In this document: positions 1-12,390 of the stretch, in pieces | Layout: every line of letters begins with the position of its first letter | Position numbering within the stretch: position 1 is the stretch's first letter | NCBI GenBank assembly: GCA_023101725.1 | Contig: JALJCO010003062.1 | Location: 124,001 to 188,000, forward strand | DNA: 64,000 nt | Source: Atherinomorus stipes | Taxonomy: Eukaryota; Chordata; Actinopteri; Atheriniformes; Atherinidae | Reading direction: 5' to 3' | Position numbers and translations under genes: made by a program | Notes under the pieces: model-generated | The model's database searches: none | What the model was told of the DNA's origin: nothing | Seen by the model: the letters and a program-made list of their open reading frames with translations, nothing else

Positions 1-310
1 AAAAGTACGCCTGCCCAAAACCCTGCCTCCGGAGCCCAGGAATGTGTGTACCGGTCTTTTACGAGCAGGTTGGTGAACATGACCGATAACTGCTGAGTGG
101 ATAGCTTGTTAGCTTGCTAGTAAACAGCTGGGGAACCACGTATCTAGAAGTGATAATTTGCTCACCTCCAACTCCTTGTATAACATACACACTGCAAACA
201 TCAACACCACCATGACTTGATCCACATCTGTTTTTTTCTTTTTGGTCGATTTTAAGAGCAAATAGCTTCACAGATGACTGCAGTGAGCAGCCATGTTTGT
301 GTACACAGAC
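1..310. repeat. interspersed repeat R1, copy 1 (cut by window edge)
   Basis: This segment matches, in reverse complement and imperfectly, the stretch around 58430-58745 in the same window. Shared landmarks are the CTCACCTCCAACTCCTT block near 160, the tract rich in GTTAGCTTGCTAG near 105, and the GTGTACC...TTACGAGCAGG block near 45. No coding potential or terminal repeats could be recognised. The two copies show that it is an interspersed element of unknown class. The left end lies outside the window, and the right limit is only where similarity fades. Confidence 0.6.
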
Positions 311-680
311 GTTCACGGTGCATTCCAAGTTCATGCTGTGGGGGAGGGGGTGGGGGTAGTTCAGTTTGATAGACATCATCAATCAATCAATAACAACCAG
401 CTATTCAAGACAACTGAATGTTTTTTTCCAGTCCTTTCCGGTCCACAGGTGAGTAAATTTTTAAAATTTTTGTGTCACAGCAGTTAATTATTCGGCTGCA
501 ATCCTGCCTTTAACACACACACTTTAATGCTGTAGAACAGCTGATGATGATCAAATAATCAGTGCACTGATTAGCAGCAGCTGTCTGCTACTACACTTAC
601 CATCTAAATTCCTATGGAAGCAGGAAGATGCATTGAATCAGTAGCTGTGCCTTATTTAAGGGTCTGCATTCTTCAAAGTG
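311..680. other. unassigned sequence
   Basis: No domain, RNA gene, terminal repeat or tandem repeat is visible here. The only short feature is a G-rich run near 340-357. Small ORFs in this stretch look like chance. Confidence 0.5.
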
Positions 681-1352
681 TGGATTCGTTGACACTCACA
701 GCGGCGTGTCAAGTATTGTCCCATTTTCAAATCCTCCAAATAAGCCTTCGAATCCACCCTACAAACCAGTGCTTTCTTTGGCCTGTAACAAAAGCTACTG
801 GCAGTGTATCCTTCGCCGCCTCATTTCTCCTAGAATTCATTGCACACAAGATGGCAGAGAATGAGCAGCAGACTTATGAGTGTAACATTTGGATATATTC
901 ATGGATTTTAGGTGTCAAATCAAGTTTTTACCAGCTGGAAACAATAGTCTCTGTAGACAACTTAAGTATACAGTTGAGCTGAAAATTGATGTTTTTTGGC
1001 TCAGAAAATGCATATTGTTTGACATCATTCAGGTGTAAATGACTAGTTGATGGGGTGTTAAAGTTCAGGCAATGACATAAATAAAAGGGAATAAAATTCC
1101 CAGTTCTATTTAGTTTTTACAACGTACCTGAAAGAAATTAGCAGAAAGAATAGCTGTGGAATTTAACAGTTTGTAGGCAACAGGACTGGAGCACTATGTG
1201 AAGTTTTCGTAGACTAGTCTGTCCCAATTTAGCCGCCTACTGTTTCAGAAGGCTGCTTCGGAGTGCACAGAATAAAAGGACACTATAGCCTACGTAGTAT
1301 GTATTCTGAAGTGTGCAGACCCTGAAATGAGACATGTCTAGTATGTTTACCA
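681..1352. repeat. interspersed repeat R2, copy 1
   Basis: Direct-orientation similarity to pieces between 29856 and 31562. Shared blocks include GTCAAGTATTGTCCCATTTT near 710, ATCCACCCT near 753, the GTATCCTTC near 808, the CAAATTCATTG-like block near 835, and AGTTCAGGCAATGACA near 1061. An open frame over 614-982 exists but falls inside the repeat, has no recognisable domain and is not open in the second copy. The class is unknown. The sequence TGTCCCAATTTAG near 1216 resembles ends of some fish hAT elements, but I could not pair it with a second end. Confidence 0.6.
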
Positions 1353-1611
1353 TTTTGGCTTAGGTTTGTCAAACACAATGATATTGTTACGTAGTGGTAG
1401 AGCCCACCACTGTAACTATGTTTTTGGTCTAAGGGTCAACTGAAAGAAGTAAAATGAGGAAGATGTTTAGTACTGGTTTCTGGAAGATGGCAATGAAAGG
1501 GGGGACTGACCTGCGTGATGGTGGTTGCCCAATAGGGCCTGGTAGGGTTGTTTGGCCTTTCAGCGGCGAGCCCAGGCAGTGTCTTTGGTTCAGGTTTTAT
1601 TTTTAACTTAA

Positions 1612-2203
1612 AGGGACACTGTGTAATCGCGAGCAGCTCCCTCGTACTTTTCATGCTGCGTTTGCGTGAAACCAGGCAGACCGACGACAGCTGCTGCATG
1701 TAAAGTTATCACCGGCCTCTATGTGAAGATGTGGTCCGTCAGTTACAGTGACATTGTCATGGCGATGTCGTATTGTTTTCCTTGACCCATGTTTTACCGT
1801 CTTTCGCTCAGCTTCATTGATTAAAATGACATCTGGTTTGTTACCAACGGCCGTCTGCCCGACTGCACATGAACGCAGCATCAGTGAGACGCTGGTTTCT
1901 CCCCACTGCAGCGTGGTGACTTTTCAAAGGCATTACCTCGAACTGAGCTGAAAACTCCGGTGTGTCCGGTGAGTTTCTGTGTTTTCCTACTGTTACGCTT
2001 CTCCCGAACACAAAAACATGGCGATACGACATGGCAGCATGTCAGCATGATGTGTAAATGAATGATACAAACGGCAAATTTAGAACTTAGAGGAGCACTT
2101 CAGTTTGTTTATGGGAGTGATTACTGATTAATAAAAAAAACACTTTTGAACCAAATAATCAATTTTTGTGAATAAATAACAGGAGAACTTACACAATATC
2201 CCT
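1612..2203 (+). mobile_element. TTAA-inserted MITE (Kolobok/T2 type), family A copy 1
   Basis: A 592-bp element flanked by TTAA at 1608-1611 and 2204-2207. Its ends form an imperfect inverted repeat: AGGGACACTGTGTAA on the left, and the complement of TTACACAATATCCCT on the right. Insertion at TTAA and ends of the form AGGRR are the known signature of the Kolobok/T2 group of cut-and-paste transposons; piggyBac also uses TTAA but with different ends. An inverted, truncated second copy lies at 45340-45847. No transposase is present. A GTGAGT splice-donor-like sequence occurs at 1969, which may be a relic of a 5' exon of an autonomous parent. Confidence 0.75.
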
Positions 2204-2445
2204 TTAAAAGAAGGGGGTCGTGGCAAAACAAAATAACTGTACTGGAGGTAATGGGACATAACACAACACTTGGCAGAGGTTGGTGGCGTTCAGTCTGGCT
2301 TCCTTGGGAGCTGGCCCACACACTCCCAGCTGCAGATCCTTAACCCCAATTAGCTGAAGTGCCCCACCACCAAGCCATCTCACCAATGGTGCCTTCATGG
2401 CTTTAGGACACCAGAGTGCTACCAAACACAGTCACCCCAAACATT

Positions 2446-2888
2446 AGCTGGGTTTACATGGACCCAAATAAACCGATTGCTTTTAGTTTAAAAACTCTTT
2501 CGGAATGAAAATGATTCATGTAAACACCTCTTTCCGAATGAAAAGTGCTGAACCGAATGAATTTTCATTCGGTTTCACAAGTGTAGAATATTCCTTTCCC
2601 CAAACCGAATGGGGTAAACGCTGAATCTGCAAGTTGTGAGGTTGCGCTCTTACAGCAGATGCTTCGACAAGACGTCAACGTGCAACGAGTGAGGTTTCCT
2701 CACTTTGACAGATGGCTGTGAACAACGTAATTCCCTGGACAGCAAAAGAAAGTTTGTTTTTATACCTGCGTCTTTATTAAATAACGTGATGTAACATCAT
2801 TCTGCGCAGGTCAGACAGGATTATTCTGAATAAATATTGGTGCATGTACACACCAGATCGGAATGAATTTGTTCCCATGTAAACAGCT
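2446..2888. mobile_element. MITE with GTTTACATG inverted ends
   Basis: A 443-bp segment bounded by AGCTGGGTTTACATGG and its near complement CCATGTAAACAGCT. The interior is rich in the palindromic-looking block CGAATG/CATTCGG, repeated several times between 2500 and 2610. No ORF is present. Teleost genomes carry many non-autonomous elements with ends of this sort, often assigned to PIF/Harbinger. I could not identify a clear 3-bp target duplication, so the superfamily is uncertain. Confidence 0.55.
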
Positions 2889-4837
2889 GCTCTAAAATGG
2901 GTTGTCATTCATTTGAGCGTTATTTACCTAATTTTTAGACCTGGTACAGCCCAGAGAGCTTTTGATTTTACTTTAATTATTAATTTTTAGAGATGATAGT
3001 TTTTCATTTTTGCATGACTGCATACAGTATGTTCTATATACTAAATGTAAGACACCCCCCTCCATTATACCAGTAGCACTGCAGAGAAATTAAAAAGCAC
3101 AATTTGTCAGAAATGTATATGCACATTCAACATTTTGGTATAAAAGCCTTTAAATAGGACATTTAAGGACAACACTGTGGTTCAAGCACTCCAAGCGCCC
3201 AGCAGCTTCTAAGCTTTTTGTGTCAGCGCAGTGATGCAAAATTACTTGCCATGTCACAGGATGCCGTTTAATAATGGCCCGCATGATAAATTGCTTTAAT
3301 CAGTGGAGCAGGCTTTTCCTGTAACTTATGATACAGGAAGCTTGTGAAGAGAATTGTTATGCCAAGCCTCATTGAGTTTCTTAATGTGAATCTTTAAATG
3401 TCCACAATTAGATTAAGGCTGTGACACGGCGGCTGGCCCAGCTAGCAGCAGATCAGCCTCTCTGACGGCTTCTTCTTCTTCTGAGCAATTGATGAAGGCA
3501 GTGGAGAGCAAAATAGAGGAGTGATGTGTGTGTGTGCATGGGGGACAGGAGTCAGTGAATGGATCAATGGAAGTCATTATTTGGTGCTTACCGTTTGGCC
3601 AGGTCAGAGTGTGATGGATGTGTTGTGGCAGGTAATGGTCTTCTGCAGCTTCTGCCTGAGCAGGCGGAGATGATGAACTCAGATATGTTCACTTGTCAAC
3701 AACCCGTCCTGACTTCATCTGGTTCAGCGGCCACCAGTGGAGCTTGTGCACCGCCTCATGCTCTATCAGAAGAATCTGTGGTAAAAATAGCAGGATAAAA
3801 TATCAAGTATGACGCAGATTAATATAATCACAAAACTGACCTGTGAATTTCTACTCATTAACTGAAAAGATTAACTTTTATTTTCTCAGAATCCAGAGTC
3901 ATGTTTTTCTACTCTGTTGTTTTGTTCTGGCCATTCTCTCCAGGGTACCATTGTTTGGTATCTCACATTTTCATTTCTGTTTCTGTCAAAGTGCCGCCAA
4001 CTTTGCAAATTTGTCACTAGATCTAGTTATGGTTTAAGTGACTATATTTTAGAAGAAAACAGTCCTCAGTATTGCCCAAAAGGAGTGAGGTCTCCGTGGC
4101 ATCAGTGTTGTTGTGCTTTGTTGTAATGGCTATGAACTGTAACAAAACACTTGAGAGATTCTGTTTAAGTGATCCTAGTTGTTGGGACTATAGTAGAAAA
4201 CAGAGGAGATACCTTCTTTGGGGTATGACATTTTCTTTCAGATGAAGCTGTGTTTAAAAAATTAGGACTTTTTGAGCAGAGTAGAAGTCTCAGGATTGCT
4301 ATCTGATATTAGAAACAGGAGAATATATAATTAGAGGGAAATCAAATATTCACTGGGAATCTGCCTCTATATACTGGATATTTATTAACTTGGATTGAAA
4401 ATAGATTGAAAACACTGGAACTATACCATTTTAGTTGGCACAATGTCAATTAGTCAAACAGAACATGTTTTCCAGACATTTGACCAACATTTGGCTGCTT
4501 AGCAGCTGCTTAGAGACTTTTCTGTCCAGTGAAAAGTATTTTATGCCTTTATTGTTTTCTAACATTCCTAAGCATTGCCTTTGATCAGCTGGGGGAAAAT
4601 TTGAATTTTAGATTTAAAATTAAGTTGCTGGTTTAGCCTCTTAAAATTGGTAGTTAGCCTTCAAAGGCTTGTTAAAAGCCTATAATTCAACCATGAGCTA
4701 GCCATTGACATCCCTTGACTAGTACCCAGCCTATATCCTAGTGATATTATGCTCCAGCCTGTCTACTTTACTCTACCTCAGTCTTATAAACTAAAAGTAC
4801 TGAGTATTGCTTTGATAATGACAATTTCGGTATGATA
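2889..4837. other. unassigned, AT-rich sequence
   Basis: Nothing definite is visible. An ORF of 79 codons at 3559-3798 has no recognisable domain. A more GC-balanced stretch near 3420-3800 differs from its AT-rich surroundings and could be non-repetitive host sequence, but nothing in it supports an exon. Confidence 0.4.
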
Positions 4838-4957
4838 TACAGTTGTGTGAAAAAGTTTTTTTTTTTTTGCATGTTTGTCACACTTATATGTTTCAGATAA
4901 AACACATTTAAATGTGAGACAAAGATAACACATATAAACAGAAAATGCAGTTTTTAA

Positions 4958-5434
4958 AGGGACTAGAGGCAGGAATTTTAAACAAAAACATACATGCATG
5001 TCCATTTTTTTTTAATACTAATGGGTGATGAAGCGCTAAATACCAAAAAGAACATTGCCACCCATGTTTCTCTCCGTTGCCTTGAACAGGCTGTGTGCTG
5101 CAAAATACGCTGCAATTCGGTGTCCGAATTTCCTGCGCTGCCCTGCGGACGTGACGTCAAGTGACCTACATCTGCAGTTTTGATACAGAAAGAAGACGGT
5201 CGCGGTAAATTCAAACACTGTAAGTGATAGTTATGGATTCTTCTGCCGTCAGCAAACGATCCAGATCAACTGAAAGACACTAAAAAGTGTAACTACGAAG
5301 AAAAAGGTGAGTAAACAACATTATAGCTTCAGTTTGTGCACGCTCCCGTGACGGCTTGGCTCGTGGCTGCAGTTACCTGAAGTGCCAGTCGTGGCTGTCG
5401 CGAGTTTTGTTTCTTAACCTTGCTTCAAGTCCCT
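4958..5434 (+). mobile_element. TTAA-inserted MITE (Kolobok/T2 type), family B copy 1
   Basis: A 477-bp insertion within the left arm of the Tc1 transposon. It is flanked by TTAA at 4954-4957 and 5435-5438, and the empty site can be inferred from the opposite Tc1 arm near 6760. Its ends are AGGGACTAGAGGCAGG and the complement of CTTGCTTCAAGTCCCT. It contains an ATG at 5233 followed by a short frame and a splice-donor-like GTGAGTAAAC at 5307, possibly a leftover first exon. A CRE-like octamer TGACGTCA lies near 5151. A second copy is at 48002-48363. Confidence 0.85.
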
Positions 5435-5709
5435 TTAAATGAAGATTTTTATGGGGGGTTGGGGGGGATCCAAACTTCCATGGCCCTGTGTGAACAACTG
5501 ATTGTCCCCCTTGCTAAAACATAAATACTCCGATTTATCACATATTTGGAAAGTTGAGTTCAATTTATCTAGCCACACCCAGGTTGGATTACTGCCACAC
5601 CTGTCCTCAATCAAGAAATCACTTAAATAGGACCTGCCTGAGGAAGTTAAGTAGACCAAAAGATCCTCAAAATCTAGACATCATGCTGTGATCCAAAGAA
5701 ATTCTGGAA

Positions 5710-6686
<977 letters not shown>

Positions 6687-6850
6687 GTTTAGGGGGCAAC
6701 CACTTTTTCACGCAGGGCCATTTAAGTTTTGAATTTTTCCCCCTTACTAATAAAAATCTTCATTTAAAAACTACATTTTGTGTTTACTTGTGTTATCTTT
6801 GTCTCACATTTAAATTTGTTTGATGATCTGAAACATATAGGTGTGACAAA

Positions 6851-7943
6851 GATTGGAATCAGAATCAGAATGGCTTTATTGTCATTGTTACCAGCGTACC
6901 AGTACAGTGAAATTGCTTTCATTACAACCCATCCAAGATCAGACAGACGACAGACAAACAACAGACATAACAGAACATACTGGAACCGGGAGCACGCGCT
7001 CCATGTTTGCAGATACATAGTGAAAAGATAACATCCGGAGAGGTGGGGAGAGGGGACAAAAAAGAAACCACTGTCCCGCCCTCTACAGAGGACGTGGCAG
7101 TGGCTTAAAAAAACACAACTCAGTACAATTAAGCACATATGCAGACACTCACAACATCATGAGACATACTGTATAGCCAGTTGGGGGGGGGGTAAGGACC
7201 AGCGGTGCAGTGGGATAAGGGATGTGTGTGAGTCAGTAAGTTGATGTGTGTGCGTCAGCGGGACAGCAAGCCCACAGTCCGTATGATGATACGATGGCCT
7301 TGGTTGGAGCCAGTGGATCCCCCTGTTCCCATGAGTGGGAGAGGGGGAGGGGTTGCAGAGCTTCCACTTCGGTGGTTTCTCAAGGGAAGTTTACAAGGAA
7401 GTCAGATTATGTAGAAATTTCAAGTGTGGTGAATCGATCATGTCCCATTAATAACGCTTTTCAATTTCTCAAGATTGACGTCCACCTTGCGCAGCAAGTC
7501 CGGAACCTCCGCCTACTTGCCACTCTGAGTTAGAATGGTGTCAAGCTTCCGATTCTGCTCACAAATCGCATTAGTCTGAGTGTTGACAACACGGTAAAAA
7601 GCCTCAGGCAGCCTGCCAACAGCTACCGTGAGCTTACAATTTTGCAGATAAATCAGGTACATGCACACTCCAATCAGCAGGAACCCAATTACAGACAGCA
7701 CAGACAGACAAGTAATCCTCCACTTTCCCTATGAGTCCATTACTGTATGTATTCGGCTGTGTGACTTTCTGTGGGGCAAGAAGGCGCCCCCATGCCTTGT
7801 CTTTGGGTGGAAAAACATCCATGATTCAAAAATTGAAGTTTAGGAGAAAACGCAGACAGAGGCTCTGAGATTCGACAAGACAAAGATCGGAGGAAAAGCA
7901 GGCAGGGAGGAAGCAGAGAGAAGCACGTCTGCACTCGCTGAGA
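6851..7943 (-). mobile_element. insertion in Tc1 right arm, probably a 5'-truncated retroelement in minus orientation
   Basis: The Tc1 arm is uninterrupted up to GTGTGACAAA (6841-6850) and resumes at about 7944 with GCAAAAAATGAGAAATCAGG, so the DNA between is inserted. It starts with GGAATCAGAATCAGAATGG followed by CTTTATTGTCATTG. This short tandem repeat plus motif occurs very often in teleosts, probably at retroelement 3' ends, which suggests a minus-strand copy. I see no reverse transcriptase in it. A poly-G run lies near 7181-7191. The class is inferred, not proven; no clear target duplication was found. Confidence 0.55.
7513..7740 (-). other. short frame with a membrane-like segment inside the insertion
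   Basis: On the minus strand, a frame enters from about 7740 and runs to a stop near 7513. It encodes a hydrophobic stretch, roughly LSVIGFLLIGVCMYLIYL, long enough to cross a membrane, followed by about 40 mostly polar residues ending KLDTILTQSG. No homologous family is recognised. It could be the fragment of a protein carried by the inserted element, or chance. The frame is short and has no flanking support. Confidence 0.25.
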
Positions 7944-8119
7944 GCAAAAAATGAGAAATCAGGAAGGGGCAAACACTTTTTCACACAACTGTATTTGGTG
8001 TCCATCATTCTATTGTGAGAAAAGATTATACAGTGGATTATATTCAAGATGGCTACCAGTAATCCCAGGATTGGACATTACAGCAAGTTCAATCCAAGTT
8101 TAGACCATGCAATACTCTC

Positions 8120-8420
8120 TGCAGGATGGATGATTGGATGGATGGATAAGCCTGGTAAGGATTGAGACAGGAGAGTTTGAGGATGGATGGATAAGGGAGG
8201 AAGGATAGATGGGTGAGGTAGGGTAGGATGGATAGATGAGAGGAAGGATTAATGAATGAATAAGGTGAGGAAAATGAAAAAAATTAGGGAAGAAAGGGTG
8301 GATGGATAGGTGGAGAGAGGATAAATACAGGTAGGTGAGAGAAGGGGAGGATGAAAGGATGAATAAATGAGAGAAGGTAAGAATGGGTGAAGAAGGATGG
8401 GATGGATGGATATGGAAGGC
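8120..8420. repeat. degenerate GGAT/GATG tetranucleotide tract
   Basis: About 300 bp of imperfect GGAT, GGATA and GGATGAA units on the plus strand, strongly purine-biased. The units drift in sequence, which indicates an old microsatellite. No coding content. Confidence 0.85.
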
Positions 8421-8961
8421 TGGTCAGGTGAGTCTCTCAGCCACTCACTTGGGGCAAAGTCGTCATCGTATGGATCTCTGCCTCCGATAAGTCCAAGTTT
8501 TTGGTCATATCATTCCTGAGATGCGGCAGCCAAACTGTCCCTGTACTGTTTTTTTTTTTTTTTTGTATTTTATTTTGGAAGTCATGTTGCTCACATCAAT
8601 ATCGTTACATTGTTTAGATCGTTTGACCCAGAAAATGGCAGACAGGCCCCGACATCCGGGTACTATTTGGTTACAGCAGAAAGGGTCTATAATGCATCTA
8701 AAGCGACACCACACGTTTGAATGTTACTGGTACAACTAGAAAACAGAATAATTTAGCGCAAACAAGTGTAAAAACAGCAGTATGTTACTTATGATTTTTG
8801 TGTATTCAGGCAATCTGACCAAAAGAGTAACCTACTGTGATGTTTAGTTTCTGGGAGAATGAGTGAAATGAAAGTGGAGCTGTTTCTGTTAAATGCTGCT
8901 CTTTAAACTCAAATGGTGAGGTGAAAGCATGTTGTTTTTTTGTTTGTTTTTTTATTGAAAA

Positions 8962-8994
<33 letters not shown>

Positions 8995-9091
8995 CGAACA
9001 GCAGGATTTTATTTTAAAACTTTTTTTTTTTTACGGTTATTTTTTTCTCATTCAAACAATATTGCAGAAAAAGAAACAAAACAAACAGCTT
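8421..9091. other. unassigned AT-rich stretch with homopolymers
   Basis: It contains a T run at about 8549-8563, a 28-base A run at about 8967-8994 and a further T run near 9020. It may be the body of the hAT-like element whose end is at 9246, but the left terminus was not found. A 72-codon frame at 8521-8739 has no recognisable domain. Confidence 0.4.
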
Positions 9092-9246
9092 TGATGTTAA
9101 ATTTTAGTGAACTTGTTAATAAAACATATTTGTATTTTCCATTACTGTCCCGAAAAAAAACAACAAAAAAACAAACAAAAACAAACCATGACTTGTGTAC
9201 CGACGTACATACCAAACTGTGATTTTTGTGTACCGTTACAGCCTTA
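9092..9246 (+). mobile_element. hAT-like element, right-end fragment
   Basis: This matches the terminal 130-150 bp of the element at 42974-44918. Shared blocks are TGATGTTAA.TTTTAGTGAACTTGTT, TTTCCATTACTGT, and the terminal GTGTACCGTTACAGCC. The last bases differ slightly (CAGCCTTA against CAGCCCTA). It is a truncated or diverged relative, with no coding sequence. Confidence 0.7.
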
Positions 9247-9789
9247 GTGTTGTCGTTCATTTTTTGAGAAGGACCAGATGACTGATTAGGACGTACTGAG
9301 ACATCAAACCTGAGAGGAATAAATAAAATGTCCCATATTTTTTGTGTTTAAAACACTTTGACTTTGGAGGTTTCCTTTCTAGTGATGGGAAGACCGATTC
9401 TTTTGGCTGACTCGGATCTTCTACTCTCGAACAGTAAAAAGAACGAATCTTGAACGAGTCATTTCGTTCATTTTTACAGCAGGTGGTGCTGTAGCCCTGA
9501 GTGAGCTCCAAGTCATTGCTCGTATCTCACAACATGACCGAATCACTCGATTCACTCTGTTGCTCGGCGACGGCGTCACTCGCAGCACACAAACTAAATA
9601 CCTGGTGCAGTGGAAGCTCACAATATGTGTAGCAGCCGGACTCAAGCCAAGGATGAACCACTCACCTCCTTCCTCCTGGCTCAGCTGCACATAGGACCAC
9701 ACAGTGACAGTGTCAGCTCACGAATCACCTCCTCCCTCCCGGGCTCCGGCTCACAGGTAGTCGCGCGGGCTCGAGTCAGTTTCAATACG

Positions 9790-9813
9790 CCCCCCCCCCC
9801 CCCCCCCCCCCCC
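9790..9813. repeat. poly-C tract
   Basis: Twenty-four consecutive C residues inside the hAT element. Such tracts are length-unstable and prone to assembly error. Confidence 0.95.
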
Positions 9814-10047
9814 TCCTTTCTCCTTCTCGGCCCTCCGCGCTCGAGCTGTCTAAAATACCACAAGCAAATCAAAATGTGTGAAAACCCAGAAAAGCAAATA
9901 CACGCCTCAGTAAAGTCATTTGTGTTCTGTTTCCTCCCTGATATTATTGTTTACAACAGCGCGACAGTGACCAGCCAGCTGTCACATGACAAATGAACAA
10001 GGACTCAGGAGTCCGACCCGCCACCGCCAGTGTACTGCTGCCACAGT

Positions 10048-10320
10048 CTGAGCTGTGAACGAAGACCGACATACTGGTTGAACGAGAACGAGAAGGACGT
10101 ACTGGTTGTTACACAGCCTGAGCTGTGAACGAAGACCAATGAACGGTCACCGAGAAGGACGTACTGGTCTGAGTCGTGAACGAAGACCAATGAACGGTAA
10201 CCGAGAAGGACGTACTGGTCTGAGCTGTGAACGGAGACCGACATACTGGTTGAACAATAACCGAGAAGGACGTACTGGTCTGAGCCGTGAACGGAGAACG
10301 AGAAAGACCCGTTCAGCCCG
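10048..10320. repeat. tandem repeat of about 51-70 bp inside the hAT element
   Basis: Five units begin with CTGAG(C/T)(T/C)GTGAACG at 10048, 10118, 10169, 10220 and 10280, spaced 70, 51, 51 and 60 bases. Each carries CCGAGAAGGACGTACTGGT or a close variant, and most carry GAACG(A/G). Translations in any frame therefore look repetitive (for example GRTGLSRERRP), but this is a consequence of the DNA repeat and not evidence of a protein. The unit resembles the subterminal GAACGA motifs of the element. Confidence 0.85.
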
Positions 10321-10458
10321 AGCTGCTGCTGTCACATGACAGCTGGGAGAAGGGAAGAGTGAATTTAAAACAAATGTACACAATTAGCAATAACAATTTA
10401 AACAAAAGTAATAAAAGTTTAATGAGATGTTTATGTGGTACATTTATTATGTCCAAAA

Positions 10459-10516
10459 TGTATTATTATTATTATCATTATTATCATTACTATTATTATT
10501 GATTATTTTATTTTTT
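10459..10516. repeat. ATT/ATC trinucleotide microsatellite
   Basis: A run of TAT TAT and TCA TTA units, slightly interrupted, inside the hAT element. Confidence 0.9.
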
Positions 10517-11098
10517 AAATGGCAGAATAAAACACAATCAATGTGTTGATATAAATTAAAACATTTATTAACAAACACACTTTACGTCATCAGATACACA
10601 GTCACACTGTGCACATCTACAAGCCCACTAATCATTTGTGATTTCATGATTAATGTATATGTCAGATGTGGACAACGGACAAATGAATGAACATAAGATA
10701 TCAGACATCATTCCTTGTTGGTCTCCTCTCCACAGCCCCATAACCGTAGCGCACTCACGTGACAAATGAACGAAAGAAAGATCTGTACTGATCCGTATGA
10801 AAGATTATGAACGAACTAAAGTGCTTGCTCCTCCTCACCACACAGCATGAGCAGCCTGACTGTCACAAAAGAACGATACCTGTGGACCGACACAGTTGGT
10901 TGAGTCATGAACTAATCATTTCTGTTTCCTGTCGTCCTGCTGGCTGGCTGAGCTTACAGCTGCTGCCGTGTGGCGAGAGAGCGCAGTGCATGAAAATGAA
11001 CGAATCGCTCTCTGAGAGGACTCATTACTCCCGAGTCATATAAAAGATTAGTTCATATTGAACGAATCGTTCGTGAACGACACATCACTATTCCTTTT

Positions 11099-12390
11099 AT
11101 TTTAATCTCAGGCAGTTTGGTAGATTTAATGTGGAAAAATCTCTCCAAGCTCCTTTACAAGCACACAAATACTGTCTTGTGTTGCATATTCTGTGATATT
11201 CTTTGCGCCCACAATGTAACCTGTATGCTTTTTTCCTTTCTAACGGTGAATCAGACCATTTTAAAAGGTGCCTCAGGGACTGGAATTTACTTAAACCCGA
11301 CAAACATCTAAGCACGGATCTTTTTAAGACGTGCTGAAGGAGCCATCGAGGCCAGAGCCAACTATTAGAGCTGTGGCTTTGAATGGTTTCATCATATTTG
11401 TCAGAAGACGAAGAGGCGGCGGACTCAGCTTGTTTACCAAGCTGCTCAAAATATTTCTAATGCACTGAAAACAAACGGGCGAGCCAGAGAGCGATGCAAC
11501 TGTTTAACTCCGGTTGAAATCAGCACTTGAATCTTACATCAGTGTTGCATTCATTCCAGGGCGAACCACTCGATTTCTTCTTGTGTCATCTTCACTGTGT
11601 GTCACAACAAATAAGAGCAATTACTGAGAGCCCCACATGCTGAGATGTGGAGAAAAGCGCGAGCGGCGTCAACATCCAGTTACTTTCTTGGCAGATCGAA
11701 GCTCGCCATGCAGGCGACTCGTGGTCCAAGTTAGAATCGGAGATTGGATGAGAAATGAAAAGCCGTTTGCCAGCCGATAGACAGACGGACACAGTTGGGA
11801 ACTGGACAAGCTGTCAAATCGTTGGTGCTTCTTCATACAAGGAGACAGTTAATTTGACCCAGGAGAGAGCAGAGAAATTGATTTTAACTCTGTTAAATTA
11901 AGTCTACTGAGGGACTCGGGGGCACCGGTCTCATGGGTTCATTTTATCCCGATGTGAAGATGATGAGGAGCCGCGCTGCCAACGGCAACTTTGTCAAGAG
12001 GGTACTGACAAGCTTTACTTGCTCACTTTCTTACTCTTTAATTGCACACGCACACACTCAAGTTAGAGATTCATACGGTAAGCTGCAACCTCTGTGTGAA
12101 GACAGAAACCTTCCATCTTCCGAAAAATCAGCTAGCTGAAAATGGAAGCCAAACAAAGAACTTTACATAAGTCAAAGAAATTGCAACAAATATCAGGGTT
12201 AAAACACACAGTATACTACGATACAAAGTGACCATGCTGCTGTGTTTAACAGCCATATCAGTTGCAGAAGTGTCAGGAATGAAGGACTCAGGACGTAGAT
12301 GGGGAAAAAAAGAGAATGAAATACCATACATAAGGGGGAAAAAAATAAATAAGTTTATTAATATTTTATAAAAGAAGAAAACAAGCAAAA
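11099..12390. other. unassigned, mostly non-repetitive sequence
   Basis: The stretch 11320-11800 has balanced base composition and no repeat signature seen elsewhere in the window, in contrast to its neighbours. It could be conserved non-coding or host unique DNA. No splice-bounded open frame is convincing. The remainder to 12390 is AT-rich and featureless. Confidence 0.35.

Larger units (their letters stand above)
9380..11090. mobile_element. hAT-type element with TAGTGATGGGAA ends
   Basis: A 1711-bp element starting TAGTGATGGGAAGACCGATT and ending GAACGACACATCACTA. It is flanked by an 8-bp duplication, TTCCTTTC at 9372-9379 and TTCCTTTT at 11091-11098, with one mismatch. Eight-base duplications and such ends are characteristic of hAT elements, and this end type is very common in teleosts. 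No hAT transposase is recognisable inside, so it is non-autonomous. The interior has many GAACGA-like hexamers close to both ends, a 24-base C run, an AT-rich trinucleotide tract and a tandem repeat (separate entries). Confidence 0.85.

Noticed and set aside
614..982. 122-codon frame
   Set aside because: It lies in the R2 repeat, and the second copy has no corresponding open frame.
9610..9996. 128-codon frame with a proline run
   Set aside because: The proline run is the translation of the poly-C tract inside a hAT element.
10048..10320. possible CRISPR array
   Set aside because: Units are contiguous imperfect tandem repeats without unique spacers, inside a eukaryotic transposon.
10106..10383. 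repetitive peptide frames
   Set aside because: They arise from a tandem DNA repeat; both strands give open repetitive frames, which argues against a protein.
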